Shown piece by piece: positions 26,676-34,875 of a stretch of DNA of 64,000 nt. The stretch's first letter is position 1, and every line of letters starts with the position of its first letter. Below the pieces are notes generated by a model that was not told the DNA's origin, did not search any database, and worked only from the letters and a program-made list of their open reading frames with translations. The position numbers and the translations under genes are program-made. Origin of the DNA: Antarctobacter sediminis (GTDB taxonomy: Bacteria; Pseudomonadota; Alphaproteobacteria; Rhodobacterales; Rhodobacteraceae); assembly GCF_019218285.1 (NCBI RefSeq), contig NZ_JAHUZG010000001.1, forward strand, positions 186,001-250,000, written 5' to 3'.

Positions 26676-28301
26676 ATGGCACGGGGTTTTCTGTCTGGAG
26701 CGATCTGGGGTGCGGTGTTTTCGGGGGCCGGACTGGCGGCGATTTCGCTGAACGCGCCCTTGCCTGACGGCGCCGAAATCGTGCCGCCGGCGGGCGGCGC
26801 GGTCGACAGCAGTCTGTTGACGGAAACGCCCGACGCGACACCCGATTCCGAACCGCCCCTTCCCGCCGATCCGCCGGTGGCCGAGGTCGACGACCCGGCG
26901 CCCGAGGCATCGGCCCCCTTGGTCGTGGTCGCTCCCGAAAACGGCGAAGTGGCCAAGCCGAAACCGGACCTGTCGCAACCCGGGCGCCGCCCGGAACCGG
27001 AATCCGGCGTGGACCGGCCTATAGCGCCCGCCGTTGCGCCTGCCGCGCCCTCCGGGCCGGTGGCCGTGGGCGCGGACACCGCTCCGCTGGCCCCGCCGCG
27101 GGTCAGCGATGCGCCGGATGCGCCCGAAGGCGTGACCCCGGAACCGGCATCGGCACCGCCGGTTCTTGGCCGGGACGCGCCGGTCAAACCGGGAGCCAAG
27201 GCTGCGGCGGCCCCCGGTGCGCCCCGTCCCGAGGCACAGCCCGTCATCGTGACCGGCCCGGCGCAACCGCCAGCCCCCGCCGTGCCCGGCGGCGACAGCG
27301 CGCTTGTGACGGAAAGGGTGGATGTTGCCCCGGCTGATCCAGATGCCGATCCGATCCTGCCCGCCGAAACGCCCGAACCCGAACCAGAGGTCGCCGCGCC
27401 TGTGGCGGTAGAGCCGGTGCCGGAACCTGCCGCACCGGTGGCCACTCTGGATGACCCCGAGCCCGAGCCCGAGCCGGAAACGCCTGACGCGAGCGGCCCC
27501 GGCATCGGCAAACCGGCGCGATCGCTTGTGACACGTGCGCCAGAGCCCGTTTTGGATCCCGAACCGCAAGAGACCGGCCCGGCCGCGCAACCCGCAGCCT
27601 TTGCGGCCCTGGCAGAGGACAGCCCGCTGGTCCGTTTCGCGACACCGGTGGATGTGTCGCCAGAGGTGCCGCGCATGGCGGTTGTGCTGATCGACGATGG
27701 CAGCGGCCCGCTTGGCCCGTCGGGGCTGGAGGCCTTCCCCTTTCCGATCAGCTTCGCCATCGCCCCGACCCATCCCGACGCGGCCAATGCCGCCAAGGGC
27801 TATCGTGATCTTGGCTTTGAGGTGCTGGTGCTGGGCGATATGCCGGACGGGGCAACCGCCGCCGATGTTGAGGTTGCGATGCAGGGGTTGATCGGCGCGG
27901 TGCCGCAGGCGGTTGCCGTGCTGGAAGATCCCGAGGGCGGTTTACAGGACAACCGTGAGGTTTCGGCGCAGGTCGCGGCCTTTCTTGCCAGCAGCGGTCA
28001 CGGGTTGATCACCCAGCCCAAGGGGCTGAACACAGCGCAGAAACTGGCGCTGAAGGACGGTGTGCCCTCGGTGACATTGTTCCGGGATTTCGATGGCGAG
28101 GGGCAGGATGCGACGATGATCCGTCGCACGCTGGATCAGGCCGCGCTGCGCGCCCGTCAGGACAGCGGTGTTGTCATGATGGGGCGGCTGCGGGCCGATA
28201 CGATTTCGGCGCTGGTGCTGTGGGGGTTGCAGGACCGCAGCGGCAGCATCGCCCTGGTGCCGGTTTCGGTGGTGCTGGCCGAGTCGCTGGCGACGGACTA
28301 G
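26676..28301 (+). CDS. Divergent polysaccharide deacetylase (YibQ/DUF610 family)
   Basis: 541 residues. After an N-terminal membrane segment (about 5-25) comes a linker of roughly 290 residues made almost only of Pro, Ala, Glu, Asp, Val and Gly. The C-terminal 220 residues hold the deacetylase-like domain: MAVVLIDDG, FPISFAIAPTHPDA, and VMMGRLRADTISAL. The family is a distant NodB-like relative and its substrate is unknown; a role at the cell envelope is likely, with the linker spanning the periplasm. GGAGAGA precedes the start. The shared-stop CTAG joins it to the convergent DUF1638 gene. Confidence 0.85.
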   Translation: MARGFLSGAIWGAVFSGAGLAAISLNAPLPDGAEIVPPAGGAVDSSLLTETPDATPDSEPPLPADPPVAEVDDPAPEASAPLVVVAPENGEVAKPKPDLSQPGRRPEPESGVDRPIAPAVAPAAPSGPVAVGADTAPLAPPRVSDAPDAPEGVTPEPASAPPVLGRDAPVKPGAKAAAAPGAPRPEAQPVIVTGPAQPPAPAVPGGDSALVTERVDVAPADPDADPILPAETPEPEPEVAAPVAVEPVPEPAAPVATLDDPEPEPEPETPDASGPGIGKPARSLVTRAPEPVLDPEPQETGPAAQPAAFAALAEDSPLVRFATPVDVSPEVPRMAVVLIDDGSGPLGPSGLEAFPFPISFAIAPTHPDAANAAKGYRDLGFEVLVLGDMPDGATAADVEVAMQGLIGAVPQAVAVLEDPEGGLQDNREVSAQVAAFLASSGHGLITQPKGLNTAQKLALKDGVPSVTLFRDFDGEGQDATMIRRTLDQAALRARQDSGVVMMGRLRADTISALVLWGLQDRSGSIALVPVSVVLAESLATD

Positions 28302-28960
28302 GCGGCGGGCGCTTTGGCCCAGCCCTCCAATACGGCGGCCAGATCGCCGTAGCCGGTAAAACGCCGTTCAAAAGCCAGCCCCATCCGTTCGGCACAGGCC
28401 TCTGCCCGGGCGGTCAGATCGGCGTCTTCCGTCTGGGCGAGATAGACCAGCCGTTCATAGTGGCCGAAATACATGTCACGCAGCTGTGGGTGACGGTCCA
28501 GCCCCAAGGGTTTCCAGACGAAGGCATCGAACTGGCGGCATAGAAAATCCGTCAGGTAAAAGGCGGTGATCTCGTCCCGTTCCTCGAAAGCGGCCAACCC
28601 GTCGAAAAAGGCGTAACAATGCGGGCCGGGCACCATCTGCACCCCCATCTCGTCACAGGCCGCCTGCAACAGGCCACCCGTGCCGCAATCGGCGTAGACC
28701 ACGCAGATGCGCGCGTAATTTGCGCGGTGTTTGTCCACCGCGGCGCGCACGGCATCGGTGATCTTTTCCGGATGGTTGTGCAGAATCGCCGGCAGACAGG
28801 CCAGATCCATATGCTCCCACCCGTTGAGGCGGATCAGGGCCAGGATCTCCCGGGCCAGAGCACCACAGGCGAGAAGCAGCACGCGACCGTCGCCTTTGGG
28901 GCGCAGGCCATCCTCTGTCAGGTCGTGATCGGAAAGCGTGTCAGGTACGGCTGTCATCAT
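28298..28960 (-). CDS. DUF1638 protein of corrinoid methyltransferase clusters
   Basis: About 220 residues. DUF1638 is recognisable by LLACGALAREILAL, YADCGTGGLL with its conserved Cys, and GPHCYAFFDG. Genes of this family accompany corrinoid-dependent methyltransferases of the MttB type; one of those and its corrinoid protein are in this window. No reaction is established. The start is uncertain: two adjacent ATG codons lack a clear ribosome-binding site, and the gene overlaps the end of the upstream small membrane gene by about 20 bases. Confidence 0.8.
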   Translation of the reverse strand: MMTAVPDTLSDHDLTEDGLRPKGDGRVLLLACGALAREILALIRLNGWEHMDLACLPAILHNHPEKITDAVRAAVDKHRANYARICVVYADCGTGGLLQAACDEMGVQMVPGPHCYAFFDGLAAFEERDEITAFYLTDFLCRQFDAFVWKPLGLDRHPQLRDMYFGHYERLVYLAQTEDADLTARAEACAERMGLAFERRFTGYGDLAAVLEGWAKAPAA

Positions 28961-29114
28961 AAGGCACATGCGCAAGGGCCCAACGGGCAAGGAGCGCAAG
29001 CGCGAGGAGGACGGGCATGACCGTCAGAACCCCGAAGATCGACATCGCCCAAACCGTCAGACCGGCTGCTAGGATTGCGGCACATACAAGCAGGGCAAAG
29101 GATGTCACTGGCAT
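28941..29114 (-). CDS. Small membrane protein, unknown
   Basis: 57 residues starting MPVTSFALL, with two hydrophobic segments (about 5-22 and 27-46) and a charged tail. GGAGGAAGGAGA before the ATG is a strong ribosome-binding site, which supports the gene. No family recognised. The gene at 29523-29738 has similar size and layout. Confidence 0.6.
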   Translation of the reverse strand: MPVTSFALLVCAAILAAGLTVWAMSIFGVLTVMPVLLALALLARWALAHVPYDDSRT

Positions 29115-29155
29115 CGGGGTCTCCTTCCTCCTTCTAATATGGGCCAAAGGTTACA

Positions 29156-29185
29156 AAAGAAAAAGCCCAATCCGGCAGTTGGGCT
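29156..29185 (-). terminator. Intrinsic terminator after ybjQ-type gene
   Basis: A perfect 7-bp stem (29164-29170 with 29179-29185) is followed on the minus strand by a T-rich tract (29156-29163). Confidence 0.75.
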
Positions 29186-29205
29186 ATTCGTGATCAAGGA
29201 TCTGC

Positions 29206-29523
29206 CTACGATGTCAGCTTGACCGCGGTGCCGTAGGCGACGATTTCCGATGCCCCGCGGGTGATGGCCGAAGTCTGCATCCGCATGCAGATCACGGCAT
29301 CCGCACCAAGCGCCTCCGCCTCGGCTGCCATCCGGTCCAGCGCCTGCTCGCGTGCACCCGCCATAAGCGAAGAATAGCCGGTCAGTTCGCCGCCGACGAG
29401 CATCTTGAGCGCGGCCACGATGTCGGTGCCCAGATGCTTGGCACGCACGGTGGCCCCGCGCACAAGGCCAAGCGTCTGGGTGACCTCGCGCCCGGCGACG
29501 GATTCGGTGGTGACGATCAACAT
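29206..29523 (-). CDS. YbjQ/UPF0145 family protein
   Basis: 105 residues of the YbjQ family: LIVTTESVAGREV, the RAKHLGTDIVAALKMLVGGEL segment and the GADAVICMRM strand. Family members form ring-shaped oligomers; a metal-binding role has been suggested but not shown. The start codon overlaps the stop of the upstream small membrane gene by one base, so the two form a unit. Confidence 0.88.
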   Translation of the reverse strand: MLIVTTESVAGREVTQTLGLVRGATVRAKHLGTDIVAALKMLVGGELTGYSSLMAGAREQALDRMAAEAEALGADAVICMRMQTSAITRGASEIVAYGTAVKLTS

Positions 29524-29738
29524 CAGTGGTTCATCCTGTCGTAGTGGTCCTCTTCTTCATTGCCGACCCGTTCGGCGATGACGCGGTAGAGGATGTAGCC
29601 AACCAGACCAGCGGGCAAGAGCGCCAGACCCGCGAAGGGCACACTGAGCGCGGCCAGCAATAGCATGGACAGCCAGAAAGTGAACGCGCTGCCAGCCAGC
29701 ACGCAGACAATGATCAGAACAAGCGTGTCGAGTTTCAT
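29523..29738 (-). CDS. Small membrane protein upstream of the YbjQ-type gene
   Basis: 71 residues with two membrane segments (about 5-25 and 28-52) and an acidic His-containing tail. GGAGGATC before the ATG is a good ribosome-binding site. It is coupled to the YbjQ-type gene by a one-base overlap, so it may anchor or partner it. No family recognised. Confidence 0.65.
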   Translation of the reverse strand: MKLDTLVLIIVCVLAGSAFTFWLSMLLLAALSVPFAGLALLPAGLVGYILYRVIAERVGNEEEDHYDRMNH

Positions 29739-29825
29739 GGGCGATCCTCCGAGGTCATCCTGCCTGCGGCGACGCCAAAAGAAAAGCGGCGGGACCGAAG
29801 CCCCGCCTGCAAACCGTCAGACAGA

Positions 29826-30530
29826 TCAGCCAGCGGCCATCTGGTTGTGCTTGCGCGCGATGAAGTCTTTTGCAGTCTCCACCGCGACGGCGGCATCACG
29901 ACAGTAGGCGTCGGCTCCGATGGCCTTGCCGAATTCCTCGTTCAGCGGCGCACCGCCAACAAGGACGATATAGTCGTCGCGGATGCCCAGTTCGACCATC
30001 GTGTCGATCACGACCTTCATGTAGGGCATCGTGGTCGTCAGCAGCGCGGACATGCCAAGAATGTCAGCCTCTTCTGCCTTGATCGCTTCAAGATAGTTTT
30101 CGACCGGGTTGTTGATGCCAAGGTCCACGACCTCGAAACCGGCACCTTCCATCATCATCGACACAAGGTTCTTGCCGATGTCATGGATGTCGCCCTTGAC
30201 GGTGCCGATAACCATCTTGCCCATGCGCGGCGCGCCGGTTTCCGCCAGCAGCGGTTTGAGGATGGCCATGCCGCCCTTCATCGCGTTGGCGGCCAGCAGA
30301 ACCTCGGGGACGAACAGGATACCGTCGCGGAAGTCATTGCCGACGATGGTCATGCCGCCAACCAGCGCCTCTGTCAGGACGCGGTAGGGGGCCCAACCCC
30401 GGTCCAGAAGGATCTGTACGCCCTCTTCGATCTCTTCCTTGAGACCGTCGTAGAGGTCGTCGAACATCTGTTGGACAAGCTCGTCGTCATCGAGTTCGGA
30501 CAGGATGATGTCGTCTTCTTCGTCGGACAT
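29826..30530 (-). CDS. Corrinoid (B12-binding) protein, MttC/MtbC type
   Basis: 234 residues. A four-helix cap (about 15-105) precedes a Rossmann-like B12 domain with the DxHxxG motif at 114-119, where His116 would be the lower cobalt ligand, then SAL at 161-163 and a GG at 192-193. It carries methyl groups on cobalt between a methyltransferase such as the MttB homolog in this window and a tetrahydrofolate acceptor enzyme. The start MSDEEDD is chosen because the acidic N-terminus is typical and the upstream extension would run through the divergent promoter. Confidence 0.92.
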   Translation of the reverse strand: MSDEEDDIILSELDDDELVQQMFDDLYDGLKEEIEEGVQILLDRGWAPYRVLTEALVGGMTIVGNDFRDGILFVPEVLLAANAMKGGMAILKPLLAETGAPRMGKMVIGTVKGDIHDIGKNLVSMMMEGAGFEVVDLGINNPVENYLEAIKAEEADILGMSALLTTTMPYMKVVIDTMVELGIRDDYIVLVGGAPLNEEFGKAIGADAYCRDAAVAVETAKDFIARKHNQMAAG

Positions 30531-30551
30531 GGCGCGATTCCCTTGATTTGA

Positions 30552-30565
30552 CATGCCATGGCATG
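30552..30565. promoter_or_regulatory. 14-bp palindrome between corrinoid and radical SAM genes
   Basis: CATGCCATGGCATG is a perfect palindrome 22 bases before the corrinoid protein start. It may be an operator in the divergent promoter region; no known regulator consensus matches it. Confidence 0.35.
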
Positions 30566-30703
30566 CCGCCGTTTGAACGACTATTCGTCGTTTTCCGTTG
30601 GGTTCAATTGGTGGATTGCGACATTGGACAAACCTGTACCGACCTGTCGCGGGTTGATCTGGCATTTCTTGCCAATGTTCACGTTGCGTTCTATCATCGG
30701 GCG

Positions 30704-31789
30704 ATGAATTCTCCAGCACGCCCCGTCGATCCTGACCGCGCCCGCGGTCGCGCCGCCCTCAGCCGCGATTGCGGCCGGTATGAACGGCTGCGGCGCGAAG
30801 ATGAACACGATGGCTGGGACCTGCCCGAGGAGGGCGCCGTATTCCGGACCGAGGTCAGTGAGGAACGGCCAAGGTCCATCATCAATTACGTCCGGTCGCC
30901 TGATCTGCCGTTCGACAGGACGCTTAATCCCTATCGGGGCTGCGAGCATGGTTGCATCTATTGTTTCGCGCGGCCGACGCACGCCTGGCTGGGTCTGTCG
31001 CCGGGGCTGGATTTCGAAACGCGGCTGGTGGCGCGCCCCGCAGCACCAGAGGTGCTGGCGCGCGAATTGCGGGCCAGAAAATACAGCGTCGCTCCGCTGG
31101 CGATCGGCACCAATACGGACCCCTACCAACCGGTCGAACGGGACCGGGGAATCATGCGCGCCTGCCTTGAGGTGCTGCGCGATTTCCGGCACCCGGTGGC
31201 CATCGTGACCAAGGGCGCGTTGATCGAACGCGACATAGACATCCTGTCTGACATGGCGGCGCAGGGGCTGGCGCGTGTGGGGATTTCCGTCACCACGCTG
31301 GACGACCGGCTGTCGCGCCGGATGGAGCCGCGCGCGCCGGGCCCAAAACGCCGTCTGGCCGCCATCAAGCGCCTGACAGAGGCCGGGGTTCCGGTGCGTG
31401 TCATGGCCTCGCCGATGATTCCGGCGCTGACCGACCCTGAGCTTGAGGCGATCCTTGCGGCCGGGGCCGAGGCAGGGGCGGATGCCGCCAGCTGGATCAT
31501 GTTGCGCTTGCCGCTGGAGGTATCCCAGCTGTGGCAGGACTGGCTGCGCGAACATTACCCGGATCGGGCCAATCGCATCATGGGCCACCTGCGCGACATG
31601 CACGGGGGCGAGGTGTATTCCGCCAAGTGGTTCAACCGTATGCGCGGCGAAGGCCCCTATGCGGATCTGATGGCCGCCCGGTTCCGCCGGGCGGTCCGTG
31701 CGCTGGGGCTGGATCGTGACCAGCCGCCCCTGCGGTGCGATCTGTTTGCGCCGCCGCCCCGCAAGGGCGATCAACTGAGCCTGTTCTAG
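30704..31789 (+). CDS. PA0069 family radical SAM protein
   Basis: 361 residues related to spore photoproduct lyase. The radical SAM motif is CEHGCIYCF after LNPYRG, and AIGTNTDPYQPVE follows, typical of the PA0069 group. The reaction is unknown; relatives act on nucleic acids or unknown substrates. The start MNSPARPVD is chosen over a longer frame that would run through the divergent promoter. It shares a CTAG stop with the convergent DUF4242 gene. Confidence 0.88.
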   Translation: MNSPARPVDPDRARGRAALSRDCGRYERLRREDEHDGWDLPEEGAVFRTEVSEERPRSIINYVRSPDLPFDRTLNPYRGCEHGCIYCFARPTHAWLGLSPGLDFETRLVARPAAPEVLARELRARKYSVAPLAIGTNTDPYQPVERDRGIMRACLEVLRDFRHPVAIVTKGALIERDIDILSDMAAQGLARVGISVTTLDDRLSRRMEPRAPGPKRRLAAIKRLTEAGVPVRVMASPMIPALTDPELEAILAAGAEAGADAASWIMLRLPLEVSQLWQDWLREHYPDRANRIMGHLRDMHGGEVYSAKWFNRMRGEGPYADLMAARFRRAVRALGLDRDQPPLRCDLFAPPPRKGDQLSLF

Positions 31790-32058
31790 CCGGCTGTCGT
31801 GGGGTCGATCACGGTCTTGATTTCGGTGATCGTGTCGGCGGGGAAGCCGCTGAGCTGTGCATGTTCGCGGATCACGTCCTCGTTCTCGGCCAGATAGACA
31901 CAAAACGTCTTGTCCCCGGCGACGTAGGAATGGTTCCATTGTACGCGTGGTGCCAGCTTGGCAAGCGCGGCACAGGACGCGCCCGCCGCACCGGACAGTT
32001 CCTCGGCCGACATGCTGCCTGCGCCGGGGATATTGCGTTCGATCACATAGGTTTTCAT
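31786..32058 (-). CDS. DUF4242 family protein
   Basis: 90 residues, ferredoxin-like DUF4242 type: YVIERNIPGAG at the start and CVYLAENEDVIREHAQLSGFPADTI later. Some members are described as nickel-binding; the function is not established. It is divergent from a LysR-type gene, which probably regulates it. Its TAG stop is the same CTAG tetranucleotide that ends the convergent radical SAM gene. Confidence 0.82.
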   Translation of the reverse strand: MKTYVIERNIPGAGSMSAEELSGAAGASCAALAKLAPRVQWNHSYVAGDKTFCVYLAENEDVIREHAQLSGFPADTITEIKTVIDPTTAG

Positions 32059-32151
32059 GGCTCTCTCCCTGCTGGTCCGGGCCGTCTGGCCCTGCTGACA
32101 GTAGAGCGCAGTAGGTCGGGAGGGTCATTTGAGATAATGTAGCGGCGTGCT

Positions 32152-32165
32152 GACAAAATCTTGTC
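32152..32165. promoter_or_regulatory. Inverted repeat before the LysR gene
   Basis: GACAA-N4-TTGTC, a 5-bp inverted repeat, ends nine bases before the LysR start. It may be an autoregulatory site. Short arms make it uncertain. Confidence 0.3.
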
Positions 32166-32173
32166 GGGGGATC

Positions 32174-33109
32174 ATGTCGCTTTCGCATCTCAACGCATGG
32201 CGTGCCGTGGATGCGGTGCTGCGCGAGAAATCCGTGGCCCGCGCGGCGGAAGATCTGTCGGTGACGCAGGCCGCGGTCAGCGCACAGATCCGGCGTTTGG
32301 AGGAATGGCTGGGCCGCAGCCTGTTTCGCCGAACACCCGGCGGGCTGGAACCGGTCGAGGATCTGGCCGCTTTGGCCGCTGCATTGCGTGCGGGCTTTGC
32401 CGGGATCACCAGCGTGCAGGACGCGCTGCGCAGCGGCGTGTCCGAGCGTCGCCTGTCGCTGACCGTGACACAGACCTTTGCCGAAAGCTGGCTGCCGCAT
32501 CACCTGCCGGATCTTTTTGCGCGGATCGGCGCGGTCGACCTGCGCATCGACGCCACCTGGGACGTGGTCGATCTGGCCTGTGCCGATGTGCATTTCGCCA
32601 TTCGTTTCATGCCGCCGCCCGAAGAGGGATATTGCGCGGTGGACCTGCTGCCCAGCGGCGTGGTGCCGGTTTGCACGCCGGCTTTCGCGCAACGCTACGG
32701 GCTTGCGCCCGGTCAGGCCAACCTTGGCGAATTGCCGATCGTGCATATCGACGTGCCGACCTCGGACGAAACCTGGCTGGATTGGGCGGGGTGGAGCCGC
32801 GAAACCGGCATCGACATCTCGAGCGCCAGCGGTGCGCCGCAGTTTGCCCTGACGGGCAGCGGCGCACGGATCGCCCGTGCGGGGATCGGGCTGGTGCTTG
32901 GAGGATTGTCTGACGTGGTTCATGCGGTGGAAAGCGGGGACCTAGTGATGCCTTTCGGGCAAAGCTCGATTGTTCCGGCGCGTTATTGGCACCGGTTGCT
33001 CTGGTACGAGAAACGCCCGTTGGGGCCTGTTCAGCGCAAGTTCCGTGACTGGATTGCCGAGCGCGCCGCCGAGGACCGCGCGCGTATGCAACGCCTTTTC
33101 GGGGTCTGA
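32174..33109 (+). CDS. LysR family transcriptional regulator (GcvA-like)
   Basis: 311 residues. The N-terminal winged helix (about 3-62) has the LysR pattern KSVARAAEDLSVTQAAVSAQIRRLE, followed by a substrate-binding domain with the GcvA-like YxxRxxWYEK end (ARYWHRLLWYEKRP). The effector is unknown. A GGGGG ribosome-binding site precedes the ATG. Divergent orientation to the DUF4242 gene suggests that gene as a target. Confidence 0.9.
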   Translation: MSLSHLNAWRAVDAVLREKSVARAAEDLSVTQAAVSAQIRRLEEWLGRSLFRRTPGGLEPVEDLAALAAALRAGFAGITSVQDALRSGVSERRLSLTVTQTFAESWLPHHLPDLFARIGAVDLRIDATWDVVDLACADVHFAIRFMPPPEEGYCAVDLLPSGVVPVCTPAFAQRYGLAPGQANLGELPIVHIDVPTSDETWLDWAGWSRETGIDISSASGAPQFALTGSGARIARAGIGLVLGGLSDVVHAVESGDLVMPFGQSSIVPARYWHRLLWYEKRPLGPVQRKFRDWIAERAAEDRARMQRLFGV

Positions 33110-33117
33110 CCGCCTGC

Positions 33118-34131
33118 CTAGCCGCGCCGACGGCGACCGCGGCGTTCGCGGGTGGGGCCGTCGTCGCCGGTGCCATCGCTGTCCGAGGAAAAGCCACCAA
33201 GCGCGGTGGCGATCTGGTCCAGCGTCGGGCGCGGGCCCGGCGCGCGGGTTTCCAACGCCTCGCGCATGGCGCGCAGGTGGTCCGGCATGGTGCCACAGCA
33301 GCCGCCGATGATCCGCGCCCCGGAATCCCGTGCCATGACAGCGTAGTCGGCCATCAGCGCGGGGGTGCCGTCATAATGGATGTGTCCATCGACATATTTC
33401 GGAATGCCCGCGTTGCCTTTGGCGATCATCGGGCGTTCGGTGCCTTGCGCGGCAAATCCCAGAACGGTGCGCAACAGGTCCGAGGCGCCGACACCGCAAT
33501 TTGCACCAAAGGCCAGCGGCGCGTTGGGCAGGCTGTCGACCATCTTGACCATATCGGCCGAGGTCACGCCCATCATGGTGCGCCCGGCGGTGTCAAAACT
33601 CATGGTGCCACACCATGGCATGTCAGCATTGGCAAAGGCTTCGGCGGCGGCTTTGAATTCTTCGGGGGCCGAGATCGTCTCGACCCAGAGCACATCCGCG
33701 CCGCCGTCCTTCAGGCCGCGGGCGGTTTCCTCGAACATCTCGACTGCGCTTTCATGGCTGAGGCTGCCGGCCTCTCCCATGATTTCGCCGGTCGGCCCGA
33801 CCGACCCCGCGACAATCACGTCACGCCCTGCGCTGTCGGCGATTTCGCGGCCCAGTTCGGCCGCGAGTTTCGACAGTTCATAGGCGCGGTGCGCGGCGTC
33901 GTGCAGTTTCAGACGCGAAGCATTGGCCCCGAAGCTGTTGGTCAGGAACAGATCCGATCCGGCCTCGACCGCGCCACGGTACAGCGCGCGGATCTTGTCG
34001 GGTTCGTTTTCGTTCCAGAATTCCGGAGCGTCACCGGACATCAGGCCCATGTTGAAGAGATTGGTGCCCGTGGCCCCATCCGCCAGAAGCCAGTCGCGTT
34101 GCGCCAGCGCCTTGGAGAGTGCGTCGCTCAT
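33118..34131 (-). CDS. bmt: Homocysteine S-methyltransferase, betaine-type (Bmt)
   Basis: 337 residues of the zinc-dependent homocysteine methyltransferase family. Zinc ligands are Cys212 in GANCG and Cys278-Cys279 in GGCCGT; ADGATGTNLF is the N-terminal hallmark. It moves a methyl group from a methylated donor, probably glycine betaine or a sulfonium compound, to homocysteine. The C-terminus ends in a very basic RRGRRRRG tail. It lies in a region with other methyl-transfer genes and 36 bases after the ydcF-like gene on the same strand. Confidence 0.9.
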   Translation of the reverse strand: MSDALSKALAQRDWLLADGATGTNLFNMGLMSGDAPEFWNENEPDKIRALYRGAVEAGSDLFLTNSFGANASRLKLHDAAHRAYELSKLAAELGREIADSAGRDVIVAGSVGPTGEIMGEAGSLSHESAVEMFEETARGLKDGGADVLWVETISAPEEFKAAAEAFANADMPWCGTMSFDTAGRTMMGVTSADMVKMVDSLPNAPLAFGANCGVGASDLLRTVLGFAAQGTERPMIAKGNAGIPKYVDGHIHYDGTPALMADYAVMARDSGARIIGGCCGTMPDHLRAMREALETRAPGPRPTLDQIATALGGFSSDSDGTGDDGPTRERRGRRRRG

Positions 34132-34167
34132 GTCGGTTGCCTTTCCGCAAGCTTTTGGGGCCGTGTT

Positions 34168-34875
34168 TCACATCTGCCGCCACGAGGCAAATTCATAATC
34201 ATCATCATTTACATGAGCCGGGCTTGGGAACGCCTGGGCCAAAAGGCCCAGCGGAATGCGTCCTTTGAAGCCAAGCTGTTCGCCAAGGCTCCATGTGGCG
34301 GCGCGCACAAGGTTCAGCCCCCATGCGGCCGGTTCGCGCAGCATCGTCTGAATGGTCTTTGCCAAGGGGAGTTCGGGACTGGGGGCGGCGCAGGCGGCCC
34401 CGGGGCGTCCCGCCCATGCAAAAGAGGCCTGCGCGCGCCACGCGTGATAGCCATCGGTCACGATGATGACACGCGCCTCTTGCGGCAGGTCCGGCTTTGA
34501 AAACAACGCGTTTTGCAGTGTGGAGAGCGAATCAGGTTCCAGGGTCATGGCCGCTTCCGGAATGCCGTGGGCCCGGGCAACGCCTGCCATTCGGGGGGCG
34601 TTCGATGCATTGGCCATCGCCGGGCCGCCGGTCAGATGCAGCCGCGATACGGCGTGCCGGTCGAACAGGTCAATGGCGGCGTGCACGCGGCCTTTGCGCT
34701 CGCGCATTACGCGCGGCCCCATCACGGACCCGCCGCCCAGAACGACGGCGATGTCGTAGGTTTCATCGACTTCGGCGCAGCCCGGCGTCAGCACCGCCGA
34801 ACCCAGCGCCAAGAGGACGCAGACCGCCACATAGGCCGCCAACAGGCGACCAATCCAGCGTGTCAGGCGTCTCAT
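34168..34875 (-). CDS. YdcF/ElyC (DUF218) family membrane protein
   Basis: 235 residues with one N-terminal membrane helix (about 8-30), then a periplasmic DUF218 domain: [24 protein letters not shown], and [12 protein letters not shown]. Relatives (SanA, ElyC) affect the envelope, but the activity is unknown. The ATG overlaps the guaA stop by four bases, so it is translated from the guaA message. Confidence 0.85.
   Translation of the reverse strand: MRRLTRWIGRLLAAYVAVCVLLALGSAVLTPGCAEVDETYDIAVVLGGGSVMGPRVMRERKGRVHAAIDLFDRHAVSRLHLTGGPAMANASNAPRMAGVARAHGIPEAAMTLEPDSLSTLQNALFSKPDLPQEARVIIVTDGYHAWRAQASFAWAGRPGAACAAPSPELPLAKTIQTMLREPAAWGLNLVRAATWSLGEQLGFKGRIPLGLLAQAFPSPAHVNDDDYEFASWRQM

Noticed and set aside
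26474-27796. Two long Gly/Arg/Ser-rich minus-strand frames opposite the deacetylase linker
   Set aside because: They mirror the biased Pro/Ala/Glu codons of the real gene; no domain is visible.
29523-30530. Cobalamin riboswitch near the corrinoid gene
   Set aside because: No B12-box-like conserved sequence or suitable leader length could be seen before the corrinoid gene or the other methyl-transfer genes.
34185-34215. ATC/ATT triplet run as a microsatellite
   Set aside because: It is short and falls inside the 3' end of the ydcF-like gene, encoding an Asp-rich tail.
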